Shown: piece by piece, positions 43,400-54,246 of the stretch
Position numbering within the stretch: position 1 is the stretch's first letter
Layout of the letters: each line of letters opens with the position of its first letter
From: Marchantia polymorpha subsp. ruderalis
Lineage: Eukaryota; Streptophyta; Marchantiopsida; Marchantiales; Marchantiaceae
Direction of reading: 5' to 3'
NCBI GenBank assembly: GCA_037833965.1
Contig: AP031355.1
Location: 1,017,501 to 1,081,500, forward strand
Length of the DNA stretch: 64,000 nt
The notes under the pieces: model-generated
Database searches by the model: none
What the model was told of the DNA's origin: nothing
Seen by the model: the letters and a program-made list of their open reading frames with translations, nothing else
Made by a program: the position numbers and the translations under genes

Positions 43400-46100
43400 T
43401 GATGCTCATTAATCATTTATAATATTATTCTAATTTTTTTTGAAATATATAATCAATAGCTAGACTAAATCATAGCTAGTTAAAATAAGTCACGGCTACT
43501 AATCAAGGTCAAATTTTTCATAAATCTACAATTGATACACTTACATATTTTTGGCTTTTACACTTATTTCTAGATCAATATTTCACCAAGTTTTTTTAAT
43601 ATAAAATGTGATATTTTTATGAAACTACTTTAACTTGTCATGATTATTTTTTTCACTTTTTGATATCATAAGTACAATTTGTTCACATTTTTTTACCTTG
43701 AAAGAATCAAGATATTTGAAAATAAGATTTATTAACCTTCATGAATCTAATTGCATCAAAGTAAGTCATTGATAAATTTCACTAAAGGAATTTAACTTTT
43801 GAATTTCAAATCAATGTAATGATACTTTTTTTGCAACTATTGAACTCACTTCACATATAACATGGTCATATCTTTAACTTCTTCTGAGTCTATTAATTTT
43901 TGTTGACAATACCTGATGTATTTTGTTATACTCGTCTTCTTCAAATGTTTTTGAATCGTCATGGAGTCGATCAAATTAAAATATATTGTTTTTTTATTCA
44001 ATTTTGTATATCATCCAAAATAATGTATTTGATAGATGCATTTTAAATTATTTGATGCTTTCATAACAGAGTTTTTAGTTTTTGTTTCAATTTCGCTTGC
44101 TTTTTTCCAAGTCTAAAGCATTGATCAACATTATAAAAAATGTGTAGTTGGCACTTGACGTCAATCGATTAATAAGTAGATGATAAAAAATTGATTGATC
44201 CTACCTTGATGGAAAAGTGTCTAACACGGTTTGAATTATTATAATACAAACTACTATCCTCTATTTGATATTAATTTTAAGGCACATCCAAAACTAGATG
44301 TGATTTTTTCATATGGAAATTTTCCTTTTTTTCCATTAATAGACTTAAGAACTCTAGTCTTTTAGTAAGATAATCAATAATTATCAAAATAAAATTATTT
44401 TCACAACAATTAAGTTCAAAATACCTATAAATTATATTTTTCATCTTTCAAATGTACCTAAAACGATATCAAAGTAGTGAATTTTATTGATATTTAAGCA
44501 TAAACTTGACACAGATCAGAATTTTTAAAAAATTTATACAATCTTTGAAAAAATCTTTCCCATGATAATAATTGTCAAGATCTTGAAATTAATTTTTTTA
44601 TATTGTATAAACCACTTAAATCAAACCTTCGTGGAATTTTATGAATCATTTGTGTTACTTTTTCGTTTCCAGTTACTCTTTGTATTAGTATATATATTCC
44701 TTAATGAAATAATATTTCTTCCACAATCATTTACGATTAACATTTTCTCACCAATACATGTTTCTTTCTTATATACATGATTTGAAAAATTTACTTAAAG
44801 AAATCAACTTCTATTTCTCCTCTACCGTGATCACTATGTTTATCATTAGCATAGTTTCATTTGAAAATGTATCATTTACCGGTTGATCCACTTACTCATC
44901 GTTTGCTCAAGGCATTAAGTCAGCATTAGCATGCTTCTTGCCAAATCAATCATTGATTATACTATAAAATTTCTGATATAAATTATAATCTAGCTATTAT
45001 TTTTCAACACTAGGCTTGATTAAAATTATTTTCAAGACCTCTTGACTAAAATCATCAAAAAAATCTTCGAATCAAAATATAATGTCAACACCTTTTATGC
45101 TAAGGAATCCAACCAAGGCATTTTTTTCTATCATTGTGTAAATTTTGTCCGCTTGCGCCATTTGAATGATCATAATTTTTTTTCTTCACTTAATTTAAAG
45201 TACATTCTACAAATATAATAAAAAGAATCATATTTTAAAAAGAGATTTTTTTTATTTAGATCTACCAAAATAACATTTATTATCAACCTTTTTTTAGATA
45301 GCTCACACGCCATACTTGAAGATAAGCTTGTATTTCATTACGCTTTTTCTATTGGTTTTGAATACATGAACTTTGTTGGGAACAAAATTATTGATAAAAT
45401 CCTAACATATTAAGAATAACAACAATGCATCAAAATCTTTAAGATGATTGAAATAGGTAGCTCAAAAATTTGTTTCATATTCTGCAAATACACTACTTTA
45501 ACGTTTTAGGATATGATGTGTACAAGTAACAAATATTTTTTATTTCAAAATATGCATTTTATTTATAAGTGAAACTTTGAATTCGGCCAAACTATTTTTA
45601 TATGTTAATGAAATCATCCATATGATATAATTTTTCATTCAATTTTTCATTACACACAAAATTCATCTATAAAAATTCGCACATAATAAAATGCTCAAAA
45701 ATTCTATGAATGAAACTTTGAAACGTGTCTTAAGCATTACATAAGCTTAATTATATCATTTTACAATAAAAAATTCCTCATGGTATGATCTAATAAATTT
45801 TTTCAATATTTTGAAGCTATTGAAATTTGGTTGTAATGGCTATATTTTATCAAATATTTGAGTTATGATAGATCAAATAATTTTAATCTAACATGTTTGA
45901 TAATTTTTCAGAAGATTTAACTTGTCTAAAACTGACGAAGTATAAAATAACTTAGTATAAAGTAACAAATGTGATCATAAAAAATACAATATAGTTTGAT
46001 GAGTTGCTCGTATCATATATTTGATATGATAGTCCATTGTTGAGAAACTTATACTTCTTAAAATCAAATTTTTGAGTCACATTGGCAACAAAAATAAAAT
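43400..46100 (-). pseudogene. Decayed Ty3/gypsy pol remnant
   Basis: Reading the minus strand and crossing many stops and frameshifts, pol landmarks appear in the correct order and spacing. RT: an LCNA...DTFQ...IF segment at about 45700-45750, and FIDEFCV at 45652-45673, a relic of the FIDDFCV box. RNase H tail: GKKHANADL...VNDTFSNETM at about 44870-44955, comparable to HHENADYLSRL...VDDFPDE in the intact pol. Integrase: FGCALKLISNRG at 44259-44293, equivalent to YGCPLEIVSDRG. A weaker YVK..Q..QKKYHY stretch at about 43700-43800 fits the integrase C-terminus. The sequence is extremely AT-rich, as expected from long C-to-T decay. It belongs to a different, much older lineage than the intact element. 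LTR ends were not found. Confidence 0.7.
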
Positions 46101-46640
46101 CATCTTGATTTCTTCACATGAAAGTATTTTTGTAAGTGAAATCTAATAGAATTTTTTTTTAAAGATTTATTCTTAGAATTGGATCTAGTTTTGGATCTAA
46201 AATACCTTGCATCTTTGTTTTTTCATGAATATAAATAACTTTAATCGCATTTAGTGCCATAGCCAAAAAAAAAGATGAAAAAATATCATCATCATTTTTT
46301 TCTTTAATTGATCAATCAGCAAAGCATTTTTTTCTTTTTTGGAAGTGATTATTTTCTAAACCAATAAAGTAACACATGTGACAATGAATAATAAGATGCA
46401 ATTGAAGAACTTGAGAGTTGAAGATTATGTAATTTACTAGTCAATCAATCTTACAACTGCAAACTTGCCAGTTTTGACAACACAAATATGCTTAGCAATT
46501 TGATATGTCACCTTTTTTTAAGTATATCCTTGTTGTGCCAATAGATTCTTTACCGCCTTGGCTTTATTCGAAAAAATAATTTCCTGTAGCAATTCCAACA
46601 TCAGCAGCAGTTTCACATCTTCTTAATGATGCTCTTTGCG

Positions 46641-47030
46641 TGTTGATAATCAAATCCATGGATGCTTTGATAATAAATATTGGAGTCTAATGATCAACAA
46701 GAGGTTTTAAGATATTGTAGGGAGTTAGAATGGAGAGATGTTGATAATCAAATACATTAATGCTTTGACAATAACTATTGAAGACTGATGATCAACAAGA
46801 GGTTTTAAGATATTGTAGGGAGTTAGAATGGAGAGATGTTGATAATCAAATACATTAATGCTTTGACAATAACTATTGAAGACTGATGATCAACAAGATG
46901 TTATAAAAGATTGCCGGAAGTTAGAATAAAGAGATATTGATAAACAAATTCATGAATGCTTCGATAATAACTATTGGAGGCTCATGATCAACAAGATGTT
47001 ATAAAAGATTGCCGGAAGTGGAGTGAGGTA
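46641..47030. repeat. Tandem repeat, 98-bp unit, four copies
   Basis: Units start at 46641, 46739, 46837 and 46935, each beginning T(G/A)TTGATAA.CAAAT. Copies 2 and 3 share an almost identical first half and copies 3 and 4 share the second half (GATTGCCGGAAGT), which suggests unequal exchange. Confidence 0.85.
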
Positions 47031-47204
47031 TCGATGAACTCTTTTACTCAGCTTTTGCATGTATGGACTTCCTTGGCAATGATGTCTAGCTCTTCTGCTT
47101 GAATTTGATGTGCATCTCAGATGTACATCTTGTATGTTTCCCGATTGAGCAGAGTGTTCTTCTTCGATGTTTGTTTGCTTGCATTTTATTTGTATGTCTG
47201 CCAA
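46971..47204 (-). other. Unrecognised short ORF overlapping the tandem repeat edge
   Basis: 77 codons with no ATG at the start. The C-terminal end comes from the last 98-bp unit. It lies upstream, in minus-strand sense, of the decayed pol and could be leftover gag sequence, but no motif supports that. Confidence 0.15.
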
Positions 47205-50200
47205 TATGTTTGGATGAACAAAGAAGATTGCGACAACTAGAAAATAAATTCCAAAATTAAAGCTTTTTAGGATGTGAATTCATGAATCTTTCCTTACTTT
47301 CCAGTGAAGCACCAAATCTTAGTCTCCTACTTCTTATTCTGCTGATATAACCTCTCCTTGTAAAAAAGAAACCATCATTAAAATCCACTATTGCAAATAA
47401 ATGAACGGTTATATCATCCAACATACATATAGCCAAGCCCATAGAAGTGATGACATACACTAAACTAGCATTAGTACTTACGGAATTTCCGTTTTCACTT
47501 AGTCTGAAAAGACTCCATGAAGTCCGTGCTTCAGGATGGCGTGACTTAGAAAAACAAATGGTACCAATGATTACCACAAACCAATGACAATAATCTTTGG
47601 TTAGAATACGAGTGGCCCTTTGAATAGATTAGACTGCAAAAATTTAGCATCTTATACATTTACAACACCAGACAGTAGAAAATATTCAATGATGTACGAC
47701 ACAAATTTCCAAGCTTTATAACCAAATTTTTTAAAACATTTCACAAAGAATCCACAAGCATACACAAAGTACTCAAACTCAAGGTACAACATAAAGTTTT
47801 AGACCCTATAATCAAATTCTTTGAAGTGACTTATAAAGAATTCACAAACATACATTGTTTGTAGATGCGTATAGAGTTCACATGAATTCAAAATAATTTA
47901 CACTAATAAATACCCTGAAATACTTGTCAAAAATTTTGGTTAGTTCCTTTTTTAACTGTCAACAAAACCTAAATCCTAACTTGGATTAAACTATTTGAGT
48001 TAAAATTAACTTGAATTGATAATAACACAATTACATTAAAGTTTTTACAAGTCTCATGCCCAAATTTTTTTAAAAATTTTTGTACATTGCATTGACAAAG
48101 GATCCGGCATCATCAATCGATCAAAAACATTATGACTATCAATTTTTACTTCAATGTTCAAATCATGAACATATAACTCCAAGACAACATCTATCACATC
48201 AACTTTCACGTTTGTTGTGTGAATTTTTTTTTCACTTAGATCTCAAAACTCTCTTCAATAATTTTTAAATTGTAGGATTCAAATCAATTGATTGATCAAC
48301 TATTGTATTAATTAACCAGTTTTCATTACATGATATTTAGGTACTAAGTATGAAATGAAATTTTTTTTGTTTCTAGTTTTTTTTTCCACTTTTGGCTAGC
48401 TCACATCACTAGATCAAATATTTTGACTTGGTTTGTTCTCCAACAAGATAAATGTTTTTTCAAGTTTTATTCATCATGAAGAAGAATAGTTATACTAAAT
48501 CTTATTAAACTATCATCCTTCTCAAAAGTTAATTGATGCATAAAATACATCAAAATATATTTTTTTTTTCATCGTTTGCATACTGCATAATTGGTGCATT
48601 TTTATTTTCCCAAATTTCATCTCCTTACATATGTTAAAAATAATTTTTTTCCAAATAGGTTTAAAATATAGAACAAAAAACTGCATATTTTTTCTGCAAT
48701 GAATTTATTGTAAAATTATAATTTTCATAAATTATGTAGAAATTTCAAAGGATACATTATCCATATATATTTTCTATTAATTTGATCTCAAAAACTTTAG
48801 TTAATGATAGAATAAAATTCATGTTGCAAATTTATTGTTGAATCACTCATTGTGAATAAACTAACAAGATTTTGAGCAGATGATTTTACTACAATTTTAC
48901 TAGCCGTTAAGCTTAATCATTTTGAAATCATTATCCTTTAAGACTTACTCCAATATAAAATTTGAATGCCTTAAAACTTGTAATTCTTTTTTTGTCTTAC
49001 ATCAAACTTTTTTATTTCTTTAAACATAAATTTTTATCTTGAAAAAATTTTAAAAATGTAAAAAAATATTTTTAGATATTAAATATTATTTTTATATTTT
49101 GTCTATCTACATATGCAATATCTACAGTGCATTAATTTTCTGAAACAAATAAAAAACTTTTTTTTGATATGAAACAAGTTATAATAAATTACTTGTTATT
49201 TTTATGTAGCTTAATCATTTTATCAATCAAATTTAAAAAGAAACTTGAATATAAATATATTTTAAATCTATTATTAATTAATTGATTAACAGCTATATGT
49301 AAAATACTTTCCATTACAATAAAATTCCACTATGTCATGCATTTACATCATCAATAATAGACTAAGTGAAGTAATTCGTAACAACTTTTAATCAACTTAT
49401 GCACTCAACTCTAAGTATAAAAAAGTAACTTGCAAAGTTTTTCCATTCACATTATACTCATAAATAGATAATATTCATAAAATTAAGGATGTTGCATTGT
49501 ATTATTTAACATCAAATTAAACAAAAAAATTAAAAAAAAACGTATGTGTTGAAAAAGTCTGTTTAATTAATTCTTAATATATTGGTATAAAATTATATTG
49601 GTAATAATTTAGGAAAAAATTCAGTTAATTAAAGTCTCTGGGTAACTCAGATTAGTTGGATTTGATGTTATATTGAGAGTTTAGGTTTATCCTAAATTTC
49701 CAAAAACTTTTAAACTATCTAACTATATAAGATAGTTGAAAAAAGACTTTATTGATATTTCTTTGAATTTAATTTAAAATCTAAGATGTTTTTGTAAAAA
49801 ATGCCCAAATGGCTAATTAATTATGTCTGTCTGTGATAATGTTTTTGTGGGTTTGATGTTCAAGATTTCATATTTTGTGTGAAAGCAGTAATTTCATTTT
49901 TTTAATGACACAATATGAGTTAATGTGAAGCATGTGTGAGTGCAATTTTGTGGTCATATTTGAAATTTAAATTTATAAATAACAAAATCTTTGAATCAGC
50001 CGTAGAAGTAGTTAGAAGAACAAAAAATGATCAAAAGCTCCGCTGTTTAGATGCAATAACATAAAATATTGTTTTTCTTACCATAAGTTATTTATTTGAA
50101 TCAGGATAATCTTTAGTATAAAAGAAGCACAATTAGAATTTGAAACTCGAATCAACTCTAGGGTGAGAAGATATTTTTGGTGTCTCCAAAGTAGATTACC

Positions 50201-50671
50201 TTGATGTGACAATGACCGAGAACTATTACAAGGATTTTAACATTTGCGATTTGAAATTTTTTGAAAAATATTTGACAAGTATTGTAGAAACACTAAGCGG
50301 GAGAGGTCAAGGAGAAGATGTTGTTGGAAATAGCAGTAGTGATGAGGAGCAATGATGTAGTGCACAAGATGCAGAGTTTTATGAGGTGAATAGGGAGTAA
50401 TTATCATGCTTATGAATTTTGTCTGATTTATTCATGCTAATGAATAAATCAGACATGAATGTTAAAAACATCATTTGTGAAAAATTCAAGATTAGTTCTA
50501 GATTTTTTTCCAAAATCAATTTCCAAAACAGGAAACAAAATACTTTGATTCTAAGACTTTTAGCTCCTTGAAGACCTCCTTTGCAAAGCACATTGTCCCT
50601 CAAGCTAGAGTAGAAGCGGCTGAGGATCTTTACTACGGATTGCACACATGGATAGATCTTGACTTAAAGTG
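47031..50671. other. AT-rich stretch left of the solo LTR
   Basis: An open frame on the minus strand (47257-47577, 106 codons, GTG start) has slightly higher GC and a hydrophobic middle (VYVITSMGLAICML) but no recognised family. The remainder is poly-A/T-rich with no gene seen, apart from the hairpin at 50421. Confidence 0.35.
50421..50454. repeat. Perfect hairpin, 15-bp stem, 4-base loop
   Basis: GTCTGATTTATTCAT and ATGAATAAATCAGAC around GCTA, 217 bases before the outer solo LTR. Confidence 0.75.
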
Positions 50672-50879
50672 TGTGGTAACCCACTTTTTGTTTTTGTGCG
50701 GAATTTAAAACATTTTTGGAAAACAGTACCGAAGCAGCCGTGTAAATGGTAATCGGTACATTTAAATAGAGTGAAGATGGATAATCGCGGGTCTCGTATG
50801 ATCTCGTAGAATCCAGGAGTTGGGCGCAATGTCCGGAATAGGCGCCCCAACCTGAACGATCAATTCTGAAGGAGATCTC

Positions 50880-51575
50880 CTTCGGCGCAAGGCGCATAAT
50901 CCGCCTTCGGCGATACGCCTTTGGCGCTAGGGAAATCCCTCAGATATTATTCAATTCACAACGCCTTGACTTGGTTTGGGTGTCGTTGAAAAGTGCTCAA
51001 CACGTTCGTTCTAACGAGCCCAAGCACGCTTAGAACGGATGAGGACTCAAGGAGTTATGATTATCGAAAGATACGTAAACAGTCGCATTCGGCGGAAGAT
51101 CCGCCTTCGGCCCTAGATGTTCGACTTCGGAGGTGAAATTCTTCGTACGGCGCCTTCGGCGCCAGCGCATCAAGATTAGGTAAGTGCCTTCGGGGGTAGC
51201 AACTCCATACGGTCCGCCTTCGGCTCAACGCCCTCGGCGGTACGGACATGTGCGCCTTCGGCGGAACAGAGCTCCGGCGGCAAAAGCGCCTTCGGAGGGA
51301 CAAGAGGGATCGACAAAAAGGACAAGACCCATTGACTACGGTCAATGCCTTCGGCACAGCCGCCTTCGGCGCTGCGCCTTCGGCGATGCACCTACGTCGA
51401 CGAACGTCTTCAAGAAGTTCGCCTTCGGCGCTGGGAGTCAACGCCTTCAGCGGTAGATGTTTGCCTTCGGCGCTGCGGGTCAACGCCTTCGGCGATGCGG
51501 GATAGATATGAGTTGCGAGTCGGCCAGAGGCGAAAGACTTTATCGCCGCGCCTTCGGCGATACGCCTTCGACACT
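50880..51575. repeat. Cluster of CGCCTTCGGCG micro-palindromes
   Basis: Roughly twenty exact or near copies of CGCCTTCGGCG (stem CGCC/GGCG around TTC) in about 700 bases of U3, for example near 50903, 51162, 51255, 51361, 51374, 51420, 51485 and 51550. The homologous region of the intact element has only a few. Confidence 0.8.
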
Positions 51576-52006
51576 GCGCGAACACGGCCACGGCGAAGTA
51601 CGATGGCGGAAATCAAATTGAATTTTCGAGCGTGTGAGTCCGCGCGACGGCGGAGCGTGAAGCCGCGCGTGCGAGAGGAGGGCCGTTACGCCTCCAAGCC
51701 GGCACAGCCATCAAGCGAGTCGACACTCACGACCAAGTGTCGACAATGAAATCTTGTGAGCCAAGGGCGGACGACTCATTCTTGAATTTGCAATTTTGAT
51801 TTCTTGTGAGAGCTGCGCGCGCACACATTCTGGCAGAGAGAAAATCGAGAAGGCGACGCGCAGAGACTTGCATAGCAAGTGGGAGCAAGCTGAGTGCGCG
51901 AATGCAGGAATTGAGAGAGATTAAAGTTTGCAGAGGAATCGCAGCCGCGGGCAAGAAGCTTGGGCATAGCGGAGGAGAGTTTGCAAAATCCGATTTCAAG
52001 AACGCA

Positions 52007-53234
52007 ATGTCGAAGGTCATTCAGCTGCGGATGATCCCGCTGAAGATTTCGCAGATTGGGCTGCGCGCTTTCCAGACCCAACTGTCTGCGGTGAAGCTCA
52101 ATTTCCTCCTGTGGGGATGGAATTACGTGCGCCAGGACATGGTGCGCGAATGGCAGAGGAAGAGACACCAACCTACGCGCGGGTTTTGACCGCACGTAGA
52201 GCGTTGGACCGTCCAAGATTGGACACAGGTACTGGGAAGATGTGCGACAGAGGACGGATATCTCATATTTGATAGCTAGAGCATCAAGGTCACGAAGGAG
52301 AAGGAGATTTGCTTTGCGACCCTGTTCACGAGTGCAAAGTCCAGCAAGAATGGGTACAGGACCCTGGACTACAAGGATCGCTACCGCAGAAATGTTGCGG
52401 TAGCACTTCTCCGACTCTTGCAGCCGCACAAGACCACATACATCACTTCTTGGCAAGTGTCTTTCGTAGAGCTGGCGTTGGTCGGAGCTCCGATTCACTG
52501 GGCGCGCATCTTATGGAAGATAACGCTGCAGCATGCGTTTGAGTAGAAGGGGGGATCGATCAATCATCTCTCCCCCTTCTTGATCAACTTTTATCGGTCG
52601 ATGGGTTGCCTAACCGCGACCGAGCGTGTTCAATTTCCATTGCTATCACTTAGCAATCCCGAGAGGTATGTGAAGGATGTCGAGGTCAACACCGACACGG
52701 AAGAGACTCATGCCTCCACGCCACCAGCCCAACAGAGTGCGGGAAGGGAAACATTCGTAGCGCGAGTGCCGCGGAAGCGAAGATGGAAGTGAGAAGGGTC
52801 AACATCGAGACTCGGCTGCTCTCAAACGGAAGCGGCCATTGGAGGAGCTCTGCAGTCGTCCAAGCAGAAAGCACGCAGGCTCGTATTGCCTGCAAGTAGC
52901 GCGGAGATAGGACGTGCCGCCGAAGAGAAGAAGACACCATCCTTGGAGGAGGACGGGAACACGCGGACGGCAGAGGGGTCAGCGGACCTCCCTACGCCGA
53001 AGGCACGGACGCCTTCGGCGAAAGCAAGACGGCCTTCAGGTCAAGAGAGACGACACGCGGCACCGATAAATGTGCCGGCAACGGATAGGAGTTCCGCACG
53101 AGCACCGTACGCGGACTCGCCTTTGGGGCTGGGGCCTTCGGCTCGAGCGTCTTCGGCGCAACGGAGGAAGGGAAAGGAGCCGGCGGAAGATCCGCCTTCG
53201 GCGCAAGGGCCTTCGGGCCAAGGAGTTGCGAGTA
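52007..53234 (+). pseudogene. Broken LTR ORF of the outer solo LTR, first part
   Basis: Begins at the conserved NAM start (52007) and follows the intact LTR ORF closely: LRAFQTQLSAVKLNFLLWGWN, DYKDRYRRNVAVALL, INHLSPFLINFYRSMGCLT. In-frame stops lie at 52187 (TGA), 52277 (TAG), 52544 (TAG) and 52790 (TGA). The first replaces an Arg CGN codon, as expected from deamination of methylated CpG. The Pro/Ser-rich linker carries many PSA units encoded by CCTTCGGCG-type palindromes. The ORF is then split by the inner solo LTR at 53235 and resumes at 58602. Confidence 0.8.
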
Positions 53235-53432
53235 TGTAATAACCCACTAAAGGCTAAAACTGCAATATAGTGGTAGAAAGGTCGAACCCACAGGGACAGA
53301 GGAACACACAGGGTACAAAGTGTCACGTTTTAACAGACTATTGAGGAGTTTGAATTCTCAGGCAACTGTCACTCCCAGAAATACTGCAAGTGTCCACTCG
53401 GAGCGCACTCGGAGGTCGCACAGTGCAGCGTA

Positions 53433-53451
53433 ACACACACACACACACACC
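53433..53451. repeat. (AC)n microsatellite in U5 of inner LTR
   Basis: About nine AC units; the homologous U5 position in the outer LTR (60836-60853) carries (TG)n, so the tract is a family feature. Confidence 0.8.
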
Positions 53452-54204
53452 TGAAACTACAGAAACACAACCCAGAGATCCGTTAGGACCTCTACTCAAG
53501 ATTTCAGGGGGGGGGGAAAGTCTCTCGGGAGTACACTCAGCGAAGCTGCGGGTAGTGACTCCCAACTCCGGCTTTTACAACACTTCCGCTAGCTTGCTGC
53601 TAGCGTAGGAAACCCGGTTTGGACTGCCTACTTCGGATCGAAGTCACTCAGACGCGGTGAACAACACTCTCAACTCACAAAACGCGCAGAGAACACAGGT
53701 CCGCACTGAAGGACTCACGGAGAAGCATTCCAGTAACACAACAACAGTCTATTGAAGAGTTTGAATTCTCAGGCACTTGTCATTCCCAGAAATACTACAG
53801 GGGTTACCCTCAAGGCACCGGCTGCAGCGTAACCTGAATTTACAACCAAGGCTTACACGAAGTAGCAAAACTTCACTTTGACATTCAGGGGAAAAATCCC
53901 AAGGGAGTACAATCAGAAAGGAACACTCGAAGGTGTAGGGGCGAAACTGTTCAAGTATCTAACTAGTCACTGGCTCTGAGCATCGGCAGTCACCCGCAGG
54001 TGCAGATCCGAACTACTCAAGTCTCTAACCAATGTACTAGCTCTGAACATTCGGCCGAAGGCCTTCAGCTACAAAATGCGGAACGCTAAGTTGTAACTCC
54101 TCATGCGTGGTGACAGAACTCAAGGACACAAACACGCAAAGGAAATGGGTTCCTGATCTGCACTTCTGATGGGAAAGAACCCAAGGCAAAACGCCTTGAA
54201 CTAT

Positions 54205-54210
54205 TTTATA
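54205..54210 (-). promoter_or_regulatory. TATA box of inner solo LTR
   Basis: TATAAA on the minus strand, followed by the conserved AAGGCG-TTTT-GCCTT hairpin (about 54181-54197), as in the intact element. Confidence 0.5.
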
Positions 54211-54246
54211 CCTTCTAAGTCCTAACTAGCACTACACTTCACTACG

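Larger units (their letters stand above)
50672..53234 (+). mobile_element. Outer solo LTR, left segment (U3 and first half of LTR ORF)
   Basis: Starts TGTGGTAACCCAC, closely matching the intact element's LTR start. The preceding five bases AAGTG (50667-50671) are repeated directly after the right end (61063-61067), giving the target duplication. No internal gag-pol region is present, so it is a solo LTR left by LTR-LTR recombination. Without the insertion it would be about 5.0 kb. It is cut at 53234 by another solo LTR. Confidence 0.9.

Noticed and set aside
50903..50913. Reading GCCTTCGGC as a C(UUCG)G super-stable tetraloop
   Set aside because: The bases outside the C-G closing pair do not match for that register; the complementary register is GCC-TTC-GGC with a three-base loop.
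50880..51575. CRISPR-like array from regularly repeated palindromes
   Set aside because: Spacing is irregular, units are 9-13 bases, copies vary, and the setting is a eukaryotic LTR.
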